Source: Bacteroidia bacterium
Lineage (GTDB): Bacteria; Bacteroidota; Bacteroidia; Flavobacteriales; Flavobacteriaceae
Reading direction: 5' to 3'
DNA: 64,000 nucleotides
NCBI GenBank assembly: GCA_030428865.1
Contig: JAUIEK010000004.1
Coordinates: 248,001 to 312,000 of the forward strand
How positions within the stretch are numbered: position 1 is the stretch's first letter; each line of letters opens with the position of its first letter. A model generated the notes under the pieces. The model saw only the letters and a program-made list of their open reading frames with translations, did no database searches and had not been told where the DNA came from. The position numbers and the translations under genes are program-made. Positions 36,900-47,038 of this stretch are shown here, piece by piece.

Positions 36900-36954
36900 A
36901 GCAGAACGAATTAACTGTGTTGTAATATATTTATGGCACAGTTAATCTTTATGT

Positions 36955-39564
36955 ATGAATATTAGAAATAAAAGCTTTGAAAATTACCCAATAGAGTTTA
37001 AAGAAGTAAATCCAGTTGACTTTAATCTAATATTCAGATTGGATGGCTCTAAACAAGAGAAGGAAGGATTTGAGGTAGGAAAGAAAGTTATCATAAGTCC
37101 AGATAAAAAAACTGGCTTCATAAATGAGGCTCTTCAAGACAACATTCAATTAGACCAGAAAAACACGGTAGTTATTAATGCAGCAGTTGGACAAGGAAAA
37201 TCCTATGCTATTATTCAGACAATAAAGAGATACTATGATGAAATGAAAAATGGAGAACAGAAATACCTTATTGTAGTGGCTTCTCCTTTTGTCAGCTTGG
37301 TAAAACAGTATTGTAATGATATTCATAAAGATGCAGAAATTCCAGAAAATCAAATCTACAATTATGATAATTTAGGAAGAACTCCATTTGTTCCTTATAT
37401 AGGAAAACCTATACAGGTAGTTACTGCTAATACACTTCTAGGAAACCCAGGGGAAGATGGTTTTAAAAATTCAAATGTTAAAAGAGATTACATAAATAAC
37501 TTAATAAAACATTGCAAAGCAACCAATACAAAAGTTGTATTTGTATATGATGAAATCCATGACTCTTATTATAATTTCAAAGAGGAGTATGTATTCAATT
37601 TATGGAAATGGCGGGATATTATTCACAAGAACTTTATCCTAAGTGCTACTTATAATGAGGCTTCAAAAGTTGTGATAGAATATCTAGCAGAACTAACTGA
37701 TAAAAAGATTAAAATAATAGAGTCCAAAAGAATTAGATTTCCCCAAAAACAGAGTTCTTTATATCTTCATTACTCTCCAGCACACAAATACAATCCAAAA
37801 ACTCCTGAAATTGTCAATCTCATAAAAAGCCTTATTCAAAGGGATAAAAACATTGATATTCTTTGTTACTCAAAGAGTTTAGCCAAGAGTTTAATCAGAC
37901 CAACAGAAGAAATAGGCAAGCTACTGAAAGACACTTATGAAGTAGTAAAAGAATGTACCTCTGAACTTATTGCTGGACAGAGGGCTGAAAATGAAGCTCC
38001 CAAAAATCAATTTGATAATACAGTATGCAATGTAGGTACAAACTTTAAAACTGGTGTTAGTATCAAAAAAGAGAACCATGCTTTTGTTATTATTATGCCT
38101 CCAAGAAGTACTAGACTATGGTTTAGAAATCAGTATGGTGTATTTTCTGGAGGAATCAACTCAGTAATTCAAGCATTAGCTAGGCAAAGAGTAAAAGGAG
38201 AAATCCATATCATATTACCTAAACCAGATGAGTTTAATTTTAAATCCTTAAGGTATACTCAAATGTCAGATAAACAAAAAGCTGAGTTTGAATCTCTTTA
38301 TAAGGAGATTACACACAGTAAAAAGTCAAAAAACCTAGTGAGCTATCATAAGCTGAATAGACAGGATATGTTAATGCTTAGAAGCTTTTATGAACAACAT
38401 TTAGAGGGAAATCTCCAAAGTGAAATTGAACATATCAATACATTGCAAGAAACAGGAAAAAGACAGAATATGCCCATTCTAAAATTCCCAACTTTTGAAC
38501 AATTTAAATTGAATCATGGAGAAGATTATTTAGCAAATAATTATCCCTTTTTTGGAGAGGATATTAGTGCCTATGTGAGTTATGGAGCTATAACCAATCA
38601 ATTTATAAACTGTAAGCTAAAGGAAATTAATCATAAGCCTAAAGTACTATTTACTAAGGGTTGGATTTCTGAAGGTTTAAAATACTACTATCAATTGTAT
38701 TTTGGAGAAGACCATTTTAATTACTTCAAACAATATGGTAATTTCTCTATGTACTATCATGATGTTAGAAATACACTATTTAATGAGTTTGAGTTGAGGT
38801 ATAAAAAAGATACAAATACTGCTACTAAAGATGAAAACTTAACTCCTTATTCTATGAAATTTAAAGAGTTTGAGATTCAACTACTTCAATTTACTGCGAA
38901 ATATTACTATGGGAAAAGTTATGAATATTGGAATCCAAACCAAGAGGAAGATGTTCCATATAGTAGGGCTGAATATTTCTTAGATAATATCAAACAATGC
39001 ATCTCTATTCAGAATAACAATATTTCTAATAGGACTATTAGTAGCAGAGAAAGATTTTACATATTACTCAATGATTTTAGAGTAAAGCTATTAGCTAATA
39101 TAGAATGTTATGAGACTAATACAGTTAATTTTTGCTTTCTGTATAACAAACCTCCGAGTGGATTTTTCTCTGAGGAGGATATTTTAAAGTTTGAAGAATT
39201 GGAAAGTTTAATAGAATATGATGAGTTCTTAGTCAATGGTTTATTTGAATTTAAAAGGAGATTATCAAACAAATCACAGAAAAGTAAATTGAATAGCTTT
39301 TATTCAATATTGTGTGAAGATTTTATAGTTTCAGAGGAGTCTAGAATGCCAACTGGTGCTAGAAGATATATTAAGAAAGTACAGTCAACTAAACTTCTTC
39401 CTTACAAGGATGTTATAGGTTTAATAGCTCAACAAGACTACATTCATGAAAATTCTGAAAACTCTTTACAGGCACATATAGAAAGGATACATTCAGATGA
39501 GAGCTATGCTGAAAAACAAGCTAAACTTTTAAATTCCATCAAAAAATCTATTGAAAAAGAATAA
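36955..39564 (+). CDS. SF2-type DEAD/DEAH helicase of the element
   Basis: An 869-residue protein. Walker A is AAVGQGKSY (about 75-83), Walker B is YDEIH (about 200) and motif III is LSATYN (about 226). A second RecA-like lobe (PPRSTRLWFRNQYG; VIQALARQRVKGEI, motif VI-like) follows to about residue 425; the C-terminal half is not recognised. It probably works in replication or processing of the excised element. It starts 55 bp after the integrase gene. Confidence 0.8.
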   Translation: MNIRNKSFENYPIEFKEVNPVDFNLIFRLDGSKQEKEGFEVGKKVIISPDKKTGFINEALQDNIQLDQKNTVVINAAVGQGKSYAIIQTIKRYYDEMKNGEQKYLIVVASPFVSLVKQYCNDIHKDAEIPENQIYNYDNLGRTPFVPYIGKPIQVVTANTLLGNPGEDGFKNSNVKRDYINNLIKHCKATNTKVVFVYDEIHDSYYNFKEEYVFNLWKWRDIIHKNFILSATYNEASKVVIEYLAELTDKKIKIIESKRIRFPQKQSSLYLHYSPAHKYNPKTPEIVNLIKSLIQRDKNIDILCYSKSLAKSLIRPTEEIGKLLKDTYEVVKECTSELIAGQRAENEAPKNQFDNTVCNVGTNFKTGVSIKKENHAFVIIMPPRSTRLWFRNQYGVFSGGINSVIQALARQRVKGEIHIILPKPDEFNFKSLRYTQMSDKQKAEFESLYKEITHSKKSKNLVSYHKLNRQDMLMLRSFYEQHLEGNLQSEIEHINTLQETGKRQNMPILKFPTFEQFKLNHGEDYLANNYPFFGEDISAYVSYGAITNQFINCKLKEINHKPKVLFTKGWISEGLKYYYQLYFGEDHFNYFKQYGNFSMYYHDVRNTLFNEFELRYKKDTNTATKDENLTPYSMKFKEFEIQLLQFTAKYYYGKSYEYWNPNQEEDVPYSRAEYFLDNIKQCISIQNNNISNRTISSRERFYILLNDFRVKLLANIECYETNTVNFCFLYNKPPSGFFSEEDILKFEELESLIEYDEFLVNGLFEFKRRLSNKSQKSKLNSFYSILCEDFIVSEESRMPTGARRYIKKVQSTKLLPYKDVIGLIAQQDYIHENSENSLQAHIERIHSDESYAEKQAKLLNSIKKSIEKE

Positions 39565-39971
39565 TCCAACACGTCTATTTTCTGTACACATATAATATAG
39601 AAGTACGAAAAGTAGACGCCAATTATCTTTCTGGGAATATTTATTTGTCTATTAGTAAATGGTAATTTACCAATACTTTCACAAAAGTTTCCCTTTCCTC
39701 TTTTACAATACTCCTATCCCTTCAAAATTCTAGTAATTTAACAACGTAAGAGCTATGGATGAGGACTACTTCAGTAGTAGTTTTTTGTAGCAAAGAATTG
39801 ATGCACAAAGCTACTATTTTTTTCGCATATATGCAACTTTTTTAATAATTATTTTCACTTTATTTTATTGAATATCAATAAGTTATGTTCAATTTGATAT
39901 TAAATATTCTTCATATTAAAATGAACATTAATTCAACTTAAAATACATATTAATCTTTAAAATTTTAAACA
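39565..39971. other. Intergenic region rich in inverted repeats
   Basis: This 407 bp stretch holds a 47 bp inverted repeat (39572-39618), a small terminator-like hairpin ACTACT/AGTAGT followed by T residues (39765-39786), an AT-rich near-palindrome TTATTG-N5-CAATAA (39865-39881), and a 19 bp imperfect inverted repeat beginning ATGTTCA (39885-39903 and 39910-39928). No coding signal is seen. It may hold an origin of replication or regulatory sites for the ATPase gene downstream. Confidence 0.6.
39572..39618. repeat. 47 bp inverted repeat, copy A
   Basis: Arms CGTCTATTTTCTGTAC (39572-39587) and GTACGAAAAGTAGACG (39603-39618) are near-complementary around a 15-base AT-rich spacer. A second copy with the same arm length and the same spacer length is at 54482-54528. 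Confidence 0.7.
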
Positions 39972-40832
39972 ATGCAATTAAGACAATCCGAAAGGAAAAG
40001 AGCTAAAATTAAAATGGCTCTTCAAGGAAGTGCAGGAAGTGGAAAAACATATTCCAGTTTACTTCTAGCAAAAGGACTCACTAATGGTGATTTATCCAAA
40101 GTAGCTATTATAGATAGTGAAAATGGAAGTGCAGATTTATATGCGCATTTAGGGAACTACAATGTGCTATCTCTAGAACCTCCATTTACCCCAGAACGCT
40201 ACATTGAAGCCATTGATATATGCCTGAATGCTAATATGGAAGTGGTGATTTTAGATTCAATATCTCATGTATGGGATGAGCTATTAGATTTTCATTCCAA
40301 ATTAGCAGGAAATAGCTTCACAAATTGGAGCAAGGTCACACCACGCCAAAAGGCTTTTGTAGATAAGATACTTCAAGCTGATACTCATATTATAGCTACT
40401 ATGAGAACTAAGCAGGACTATGTTCTCCAACAAAAGGATGGAAAATACATTCCTGAAAAAGTAGGTTTAAAAGCTGTGCAGAGAGATGGTGTGGATTATG
40501 AATTTACATTGGTATTTGACATAGATTCTAAAAACTTTGCTACTGCTAGCAAGGATAGAACCAATTTATTTTCAGGAAAACCTGAGTTTAAAATTAATCC
40601 AACTACAGGAAAGAAAATTTTAGATTGGTGTAACAATGGTAAAACTATAGATGAAGTAAAGGCTCTCATAGTAAAATGCAAAACCCTTGAAGAATTAAGA
40701 TTGCTCTATAAAGACTATTATCACTTTAAGCAATTAGAGAATGATTTCAGATTGCAAAAGGAAACCATTGAATCTAAAAAGCAATTGTTAAACCCTCAAA
40801 ATATATTACCTAATGGAACTTATACAAGTTAG
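39972..40832 (+). CDS. RecA-fold ATPase, Sak4-like (AAA_24)
   Basis: A 286-residue protein. Walker A is GSAGSGKTYSSLL (about 19-31), the acidic DSENGSADLYA follows, and Walker B is VVILDSISHVWDELL (about 92-106). Such ATPases (Sak4/AAA_24) are phage and mobile-element proteins that help single-strand annealing. The C-terminal 70 residues are helical. It overlaps the DUF3871 gene by 20 bp, so both belong to one unit. The exact biochemical role is unproven. Confidence 0.85.
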   Translation: MQLRQSERKRAKIKMALQGSAGSGKTYSSLLLAKGLTNGDLSKVAIIDSENGSADLYAHLGNYNVLSLEPPFTPERYIEAIDICLNANMEVVILDSISHVWDELLDFHSKLAGNSFTNWSKVTPRQKAFVDKILQADTHIIATMRTKQDYVLQQKDGKYIPEKVGLKAVQRDGVDYEFTLVFDIDSKNFATASKDRTNLFSGKPEFKINPTTGKKILDWCNNGKTIDEVKALIVKCKTLEELRLLYKDYYHFKQLENDFRLQKETIESKKQLLNPQNILPNGTYTS

Positions 40833-41811
40833 GCAAGAAATTCCTGTAGCTAAAACAACACCTATTCATGAGGAAATAAATCTTCCAAGATTTGAAAAAT
40901 CACCTTTTATAGAGGCTAATACCAAAAGTGTTAGCCTCTCTCATTTACAAAAAGATTGTATAATTCCAGTCTTTAGTAAGGATAACGAGAAAACTATAGC
41001 ACATCAAGAATTTATTGAGGTAGTTCAGAACTCTGTAGGAAAAGCATTTTCACATCATAGTGTAGATGCACCAGAAGTTAGAATATCACATCAGATTAAA
41101 GGGAGAACTCCTAGTGCCATTCATAAATCTGCTAAAGACCTATTAGAACATGAAAAGACCATTTATTATGAAAGAATGGCTTTTGTAATTCGTGTTCCAA
41201 GTATCACTGAAACTATTAATGGAAATAAGTTATCTCTTATGATTGGTGGACTGAGAGCTTATAATAAGGAAAACCTTTATTCCAAAAAGTCAGTAGAGAG
41301 ATTTCAAGTGCTTATTGGGTTTCAAAATTTGATTTGTTGCAATTTGTGTATTTCCACAGATGGATTCTCTTCTGAAATGAGGGTAAGCAGTATTCAGGAA
41401 TTGGGAGACAAAGTATTGGAGCTTATCCAAAACTATGATGCAGAAAAGCATCTCTTACAAATAAAGCAATTAACTGAATATAATCTTACTGAAAGGCAAT
41501 TTGCACAGCTAATTGGAAGGACTAGACTATATTATTATTTGCCTAAAAGTGAGAAACAAATATTGCCAGAATTACTTTTAAATGATGGGCAGATTTCTAC
41601 AATAGCTAAAGACTACTATCAAGATGAGAGGTTTTGTAAAAACCAAGATGGAAATATTAATCTTTGGAATGTGTATAATCTTTTTACATCTGCTAATAAG
41701 AGCAGTTATATTGACACTTTTGGTGATAGAAATGTAAATGCATTTGAATTTACTAATGGACTTAAAAATACCCTGAATGGTGATTCTAACTATTCTTGGT
41801 TTTTGAGTTGA
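40813..41811 (+). CDS. DUF3871 family protein
   Basis: A 332-residue protein that matches what I recall of DUF3871: IPVFSKDNEKTIAHQEFIE, EVRISHQIKGRTPSAIH and LSLMIGGLRAYNKENLYSKKS. The family is confined to Bacteroidota mobile elements. A role in element replication is suspected from company, not shown. It overlaps the upstream ATPase gene and is followed by a strong terminator. Confidence 0.8.
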   Translation: MELIQVRQEIPVAKTTPIHEEINLPRFEKSPFIEANTKSVSLSHLQKDCIIPVFSKDNEKTIAHQEFIEVVQNSVGKAFSHHSVDAPEVRISHQIKGRTPSAIHKSAKDLLEHEKTIYYERMAFVIRVPSITETINGNKLSLMIGGLRAYNKENLYSKKSVERFQVLIGFQNLICCNLCISTDGFSSEMRVSSIQELGDKVLELIQNYDAEKHLLQIKQLTEYNLTERQFAQLIGRTRLYYYLPKSEKQILPELLLNDGQISTIAKDYYQDERFCKNQDGNINLWNVYNLFTSANKSSYIDTFGDRNVNAFEFTNGLKNTLNGDSNYSWFLS

Positions 41812-41813
41812 TT

Positions 41814-41840
41814 CAAGCCCCTTATTTTGAGGGGCTTTTT
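41814..41840 (+). terminator. Terminator after the DUF3871 gene
   Basis: AAGCCCCT and AGGGGCTT form an 8 bp stem followed by TTTTT. Confidence 0.9.
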
Positions 41841-41843
41841 AAT

Positions 41844-42005
41844 TTATTTAAATCTTCCAGAGAATATAAATAAGCATTTCCTTTCTTCTGAAATCCTAAT
41901 CTGCCTGAGTATCCTATAGTGCATTAAATCACAAGCCTTTATTTTAGCTTCTTTTTGAGCTTCTTTACTTGTAGCCAATCTTCTGATTTCATAGAATTTA
42001 AGACG
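41844..42005 (-). pseudogene. Possible remnant of a minus-strand gene
   Basis: Fifty-three open codons between two stops, with a protein-like, Lys/Arg-rich translation (LATSKEAQKEAKIKACDLMH). It has no start codon at the 5' end; an internal ATG would give only about 26 residues. It may be the 3' remnant of a gene lost during build-up of the island. Not recognised. Confidence 0.3.
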
Positions 42006-42074
42006 CTACTTTAAGCTTAACCTTACATCACTTTTTTGTGTTAATAATGTATTGACTTTTAAAAATTGCATCCA

Positions 42075-42105
42075 TTGATAGTTATTTATATTTAAGTTAA
42101 ATTTG
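42075..42105 (+). promoter_or_regulatory. Promoter of the dndCDE operon
   Basis: TTG (42075-42077), a 20-base spacer and TAAATTTG (42098-42105) match the Bacteroidota consensus fully. dndC starts 17 bases downstream. Confidence 0.75.
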
Positions 42106-42122
42106 AAAGATTATTATAAAAA

Positions 42123-43484
42123 ATGATAAAGATAAAAAGTAAAAAAGCAGAGTCAATAATATCTGAAATAATTGACCAGTATGCATATTCAGATAAAAGT
42201 GAAAGACCATGGATAATTGGTTTTAGTGGAGGGAAAGATTCTACAGTATTACTGACTCTTGTTTGGGAAGCCTTGACTAGAATAAAGGAAGAAATACCTT
42301 ACCCATATCAATTAAGAAGACCTGTATATGTAGTTTGTAATGATACAATGGTTGAAAACCCTATTATTAGTAGTTATGTAGAAGATGTGTTGTTAAAAAT
42401 TGAAACTGCTGCAAGAGACCAAGGGCTACCAATTATTGTAAAGAAAACAGTTCCAAAATTAGAAGAATCATTCTGGATTAATGTGCTAGGTAAAGGTTAT
42501 CCAGTTCCAAACAATACATTCAGATGGTGTACTGATAAACTAAAGATAAGACCAACTTCTAATTTTCTATTAGAGCAAATAGATGAAAAAGGAGAAGCTA
42601 TAGTGTTGTTAGGTACTAGGTATGAAGAAAGTGCTACAAGAGAAAGGTCAATGCGAAAGCATGAGATAAAAGGTAATAGATTGTCTAAACATAACACTAC
42701 TGCTAATACATATGTTTATGCCCCTATCAAGGAATTAATGCTTGAAGAGGTATGGTATATCATTAATGCAGTCCCATCTCCTTGGGGATTTGATAATTCA
42801 ATACTTTTTCAAATCTATGCAGATGCAAGTGCAGATGATTATGAATGTCCTACTGTAGTGACTAATAAGGAGCATTCTTCATGTGGGCAAAGTAGATTTG
42901 GTTGTTGGACTTGTACAGTTGTAAAGAAAGATAAGTCTATGTCAGCCTTAATAGATAATGGACAGAACTGGATGAAACCTTTACTGGATTTTAGAGATAG
43001 TCTAGTAGAAGGTAGAAATCTTAGTGAAAACAGAATGAGTACCAGGAGAAATGGACAAAAAGCTGTTACAGAAGATGGACACAATCAAGGTAATTATACT
43101 CCAGAGTATAGACATAGGTTACTAAAAGAACTTCTTCAAATTCAAAAGAATATACAAGAAGAAAGACCTCATGTTACACTCATTACTAATCAAGAGCTTA
43201 TAGCAATTCAAGTGGTTTGGAATAGAGATATGATATTTGATTTCAACGTAGGCAATGCTTACAGAGAAGTTTATAACAAAGAAATCAGCACAAATAATAT
43301 TAAGTCTTTAGATGATACAGAGAAGAGAATATTAAAGGAAATATGTATTGAGGATATGTCTTACTATCATCTTATTGATAACTTAATTACGTTGCAAGAA
43401 ACAAAAACACTTATGCTATCAAAGTATGGTTTACACAATGATGTAGAAAATAGAATAGAAAGCTTTGTGAAAGAAATTGAATAA
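42123..43484 (+). CDS. dndC: DNA phosphorothioation protein DndC
   Basis: A 453-residue PAPS-reductase-type protein. The PP-loop is FSGGKDSTVLLTL (about 34-46). Cys for the Fe-S cluster are in RWCTDK (about 136) and CGQSRFGCWTC (about 254, 261, 264). It activates the DNA backbone or carries sulfur for replacing a non-bridging phosphate oxygen. It leads a tight operon: the dndD start codon overlaps its stop (TAATG). The cysteine desulfurase (DndA) is not in the island; a host IscS/SufS may serve. Confidence 0.93.
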   Translation: MIKIKSKKAESIISEIIDQYAYSDKSERPWIIGFSGGKDSTVLLTLVWEALTRIKEEIPYPYQLRRPVYVVCNDTMVENPIISSYVEDVLLKIETAARDQGLPIIVKKTVPKLEESFWINVLGKGYPVPNNTFRWCTDKLKIRPTSNFLLEQIDEKGEAIVLLGTRYEESATRERSMRKHEIKGNRLSKHNTTANTYVYAPIKELMLEEVWYIINAVPSPWGFDNSILFQIYADASADDYECPTVVTNKEHSSCGQSRFGCWTCTVVKKDKSMSALIDNGQNWMKPLLDFRDSLVEGRNLSENRMSTRRNGQKAVTEDGHNQGNYTPEYRHRLLKELLQIQKNIQEERPHVTLITNQELIAIQVVWNRDMIFDFNVGNAYREVYNKEISTNNIKSLDDTEKRILKEICIEDMSYYHLIDNLITLQETKTLMLSKYGLHNDVENRIESFVKEIE

Positions 43485-45568
43485 TGAGAATTGATAGAAT
43501 AAAATTAGAAAATTTTAGAATATATAAAGGACTTAATGAAATAGACTTAAGCCCTAAAAAGGATAAGAATATTAGCCTCGTTGCTGGTAAGAATGGTTTT
43601 GGAAAAACTACATTTTTGACTTCTTTAATATGGTGTTTCTATGGTAAATTAATGTCTCAAGTAGAGGATAAGTATAAACAAGACATTAGAAATTCTGGTG
43701 GTTATGAGGAGTATGTCAATTTACTTTTGAATAGAGATGTTTTAGGAGAAGGAATGGATAGTAAAATGTCTGTTGAGATTCAGCTTGAAGATTTACTTAT
43801 ACCATCCATACCATGTAAAACTGTTACTATAAAACGTGTTTATGATTTTTCAAATTCTGAAGAAATAGTTACTATTTTAATTGATGGTGATGAAAATGAG
43901 CTTACAAAATCTGTAGGTTATGAGGTTTTTATAAATGACTTTATCTTACCTAGAGAAATAGCAAAATTCTTCTTCTTTGATGCAGAAAAAATAGTCTCAT
44001 TAGCAGAGGCAAAATCTAAAAATGAATTACGGAGTTTAAGTAAAGCCTATTCAGAAGTATTAGGTATAAAGAAATATGAAGAGCTAAAGAAAAATCTTGA
44101 ATCTTTATTAGTGAAACTAAAGAGAAGAGGGGTTTCAGAGCTACAGCAAGAAAAGTTAAGTCAACTACTAGATGAAGAAAGTGAATTAGAAAAGACTATT
44201 AGTCATAATCAAGATAAACAGCTTGATATTGATAAACAAGTTACCATACTTAAATCCAAAAGCGATAGTCTTCAAGAGAAGTTAATTAGAGAAGGAAACT
44301 CAATTACTTTAGATGAACTTAAGGAATTAAAATCTCGTAGAGATGATTTAAAGCAAGAATCTATTCAAATTAAAAATAGCTTAAAAAAGCTTCTGGATTT
44401 AACACCTCTAGTTATTGCTGGAAAGCATTTAAACAATTTAAAAGAACAACTTGATTCAGAAAGTAATGTTTTATATGGTGCTTTAAATGACAAGCTTTTA
44501 TCAAAGGAATTAAAAGCATTTTCTAGTAGTATATTAAAAAGTTTAAAGAAGTTAGATTTAGAAAAAACAATTGACTCAAAAGTCAAAGAGGCTATTGAAA
44601 AGTCTCTTGATTATAAGTTAAACTCTAGTAAAAGTGATGTGTCTGGTAAGGTGCTATTGGAATTTACAGAAGAAAGGTATAGAGAGTTTGAAGCTATCTT
44701 AAATAACATCAAAAGTACTTTCTTAAGTCAATTTAATACTATAGTTAAAGAGGAACGTACTAATAGAGCTTTATTGAGTAGAACTATAAACAAAATAAAG
44801 CAAGCTGAAGCACGTAAAGACAATCATCTAGCCAGACAATTCAGAAATGAAAAGACTGAAACAGATACTTCAATAAATAAGTTTCTTGCAGAGAGAGATA
44901 GGCTGAATGAGGAGCTAGGTGCTTTGAAATTAAAACTTACATCTCACAAGAAAGTACGAGTTGAATATGAGAAAAACTTCAATCTTGTTGAGACTGATAA
45001 GAAGAAATATAAAATAACTAAAGTATTACTTGATAAAGTGAATAAACTAATTGTGAAGATTAAAGAGGAGAAAAAATATTCACTTCAAAAATCTGTCTCA
45101 CTTGGTTTGAGTAAGTTGATGCATAAGAAGGACTTTATTACCAATGTAAAAGTAAATATTGTTGATGATGTGATGGATATAGATTTACTTGATAAGGATA
45201 ATAATGTGATTGATAAAGATTCTTTATCTAAAGGAGAACAGCAATTATATGCTACTGCCTTACTGAAAGCATTAGTTGATGAATCTGGCATTAGGTTTCC
45301 AGTATTTATTGATAGCCCATTGCAGAAGTTTGATAAGTTTCACTCTAAAAACATTATAAAAGAGTTTTACCCATCTATTTCTGAACAAGTGGTGCTTTTT
45401 CCTTTATTAGAAAAAGAGCTGTCTGAAAAAGAATATGAACTGCTTAAGCCAAACTTGAGCAAGACATTTTTAATTCAGAATAAGTTAGGAGCTTCTACTT
45501 TAAAAGCTTTACCTGTGAATAGTTTGTTTAAAGAATTTAAAAAAGAAAAAGATGTTTACACATATTAG
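43484..45568 (+). CDS. dndD: DNA phosphorothioation ATPase DndD
   Basis: A 694-residue SMC/Rad50-type ATPase. The N-terminal Walker A is AGKNGFGKTTFL (about 34-45), the centre is a long coiled coil (about 190-540) and the C-terminus has the signature SLSKGEQQLYA (about 580) and Walker B FIDSPLQKFD (about 606). No CxxC hook is seen in the coiled coil. It works with DndC and DndE. It overlaps dndE by 17 bp. Confidence 0.93.
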   Translation: MRIDRIKLENFRIYKGLNEIDLSPKKDKNISLVAGKNGFGKTTFLTSLIWCFYGKLMSQVEDKYKQDIRNSGGYEEYVNLLLNRDVLGEGMDSKMSVEIQLEDLLIPSIPCKTVTIKRVYDFSNSEEIVTILIDGDENELTKSVGYEVFINDFILPREIAKFFFFDAEKIVSLAEAKSKNELRSLSKAYSEVLGIKKYEELKKNLESLLVKLKRRGVSELQQEKLSQLLDEESELEKTISHNQDKQLDIDKQVTILKSKSDSLQEKLIREGNSITLDELKELKSRRDDLKQESIQIKNSLKKLLDLTPLVIAGKHLNNLKEQLDSESNVLYGALNDKLLSKELKAFSSSILKSLKKLDLEKTIDSKVKEAIEKSLDYKLNSSKSDVSGKVLLEFTEERYREFEAILNNIKSTFLSQFNTIVKEERTNRALLSRTINKIKQAEARKDNHLARQFRNEKTETDTSINKFLAERDRLNEELGALKLKLTSHKKVRVEYEKNFNLVETDKKKYKITKVLLDKVNKLIVKIKEEKKYSLQKSVSLGLSKLMHKKDFITNVKVNIVDDVMDIDLLDKDNNVIDKDSLSKGEQQLYATALLKALVDESGIRFPVFIDSPLQKFDKFHSKNIIKEFYPSISEQVVLFPLLEKELSEKEYELLKPNLSKTFLIQNKLGASTLKALPVNSLFKEFKKEKDVYTY

Positions 45569-45947
45569 AACAAGTAAAGAGAATAGAGATGTAGTTGCCC
45601 AACTAACACGTAAACTTAATTTGGGGACAGAAAATATAATTTCCAGAATAGCATTAACCTATTCTTTATCACAAGATAAAAAGTTGAATATTAAAGATAT
45701 TCAAAACTCAAGTGGTAAGGAATATAGTAGGTCAGTGCTATTTGGGGATTATTTAGACTACTATCTAGGTATGGTAGCTTTACATTATGGTATCCATATT
45801 TCTGATAAAGATTTAGGAAAATATGTAAAGCTACATATTGATGATGGTTTACAACTATTAAATGATGAGATTAACTCCAACAATAATATAGATGGGTTTG
45901 ATTTTTTAGCTAGAAAAATTGAAACTAGCCTTAATAAAATAATATAA
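45552..45947 (+). CDS. dndE: DNA phosphorothioation protein DndE
   Basis: A 131-residue helical protein with the family N-terminus HIRTSKENRDVVAQLTRKL and the GKEYSRSVLFGDY block. DndE binds nicked DNA and completes the modification complex. Its start lies inside the end of dndD and the DUF262 gene begins eight bases after its stop, so all are one transcript. No dndB, the usual regulator, is present. Confidence 0.92.
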   Translation: MFTHIRTSKENRDVVAQLTRKLNLGTENIISRIALTYSLSQDKKLNIKDIQNSSGKEYSRSVLFGDYLDYYLGMVALHYGIHISDKDLGKYVKLHIDDGLQLLNDEINSNNNIDGFDFLARKIETSLNKII

Positions 45948-45955
45948 AAACGAAT

Positions 45956-47038
45956 ATGAGCTATAATATACAGAGAACCACTTTTAAGGTAAGTGATTTT
46001 GTAGGTTGGTTTAAGACAGATTCATTAATTCTTAATCCTAATTTTCAAAGAAGGTCAGTTTGGAATTCTAAATCTAAATCATACCTAATAGATACTATAA
46101 TAAAAGGATTACCAATTCCTGTGATAATATTAAGGGATGTTAAGACTAATTTAAAAAGCTATATACCCCAAAAAGAAGTTGTAGATGGACAGCAAAGATT
46201 GAGAACTGTTATCTCATATGTTTTGAATGAGTTTGCTAAAAATGAAGAATTTAAATTAAGTAAAACTCATAATAAAAAATATGGTGGTAAAGATTTTAAT
46301 AGTCTTCCAGATGAAGCAAAACAAACCATACTTGACTATGAGTTTTTTGTACATGTTCTTCCATCTACTGTAACAAACAGAGAAATTTTAGAAATTTTTT
46401 CTCGTATGAATAGCACAGGTGTCAAATTAAATGACCAAGAGTTAAGAAATGCTAGTTACTATGGAGAGTTTAAAAGTTTAGCTTTTAGTTTAGGCAATGA
46501 ATTTTATGACTATTGGATAAAATGGGGTGTTTTTACTGATAAAAAAATATCTCGTATGGATGAAGTTGAATTTGTTAATGATTTACTTATTCTAGCAATT
46601 AATGGGATTGAAAAAAGAACACCAGTTTCAATTAGTAAATATTATGAAGATTATGATGAAGAGGATTCAATACCAAATAAAGAAGTTATTGTTAAAAGAA
46701 TAAAGAACATTATGTCTTTTTTAGATGATTCAGTAGGTTCTTTATTTAATAAATCTGAATTTAAGAAAACACCTCTTTTGTACTCTCTTTTTGCCAATAT
46801 ATATAAGACAGAATTTGATAAAAATATTAAAGACACAAAGGTGTCCCTTAACAAGAAAAACTTCAAGCAGAAATTTGAAGTGACTTCAAATTTAATTGAA
46901 AGTTCAAGAAATGAATGGAAAAATGACAAGGTGGTAACTTCAGTTCCTGAAAAAGTTTACGATGCATTTGCTAGAGGGACAAATGCTAAAGAGAATAGAG
47001 ATACTGTATATAGTTTTTTGAATAAACAACTTTTTTAA
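45956..47038 (+). CDS. DUF262 protein with DGQQR motif
   Basis: A 360-residue DUF262 (ParB-like fold) protein. It has NPNFQRRSVW (about 28-37), DGQQRLRTV (about 77-85) and RMNSTGVKLNDQELR (about 150-164). In SspE, the effector of the single-stranded phosphorothioate system, the same DGQQR motif belongs to the NTPase domain that responds to modified DNA. Here the HNH/DUF1524 nuclease domain of SspE is absent. It is translated in tandem with dndE and the next gene, so a role in sensing the mark is a fair inference. Confidence 0.85.
   Translation: MSYNIQRTTFKVSDFVGWFKTDSLILNPNFQRRSVWNSKSKSYLIDTIIKGLPIPVIILRDVKTNLKSYIPQKEVVDGQQRLRTVISYVLNEFAKNEEFKLSKTHNKKYGGKDFNSLPDEAKQTILDYEFFVHVLPSTVTNREILEIFSRMNSTGVKLNDQELRNASYYGEFKSLAFSLGNEFYDYWIKWGVFTDKKISRMDEVEFVNDLLILAINGIEKRTPVSISKYYEDYDEEDSIPNKEVIVKRIKNIMSFLDDSVGSLFNKSEFKKTPLLYSLFANIYKTEFDKNIKDTKVSLNKKNFKQKFEVTSNLIESSRNEWKNDKVVTSVPEKVYDAFARGTNAKENRDTVYSFLNKQLF

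Larger units (their letters stand above)
41812..42122. other. Intergenic region before the dnd operon
   Basis: This 311 bp stretch holds the terminator above, an open minus-strand segment (41844-42005) without a start codon at its beginning, and the dnd promoter (42075-42105). Confidence 0.6.

Noticed and set aside
40813..41811. Whether this gene could be dndB, since it lies before dndC.
   Set aside because: The sequence matches DUF3871 as I recall it, it overlaps the Sak4-like ATPase gene, and a terminator and separate promoter divide it from dndC.
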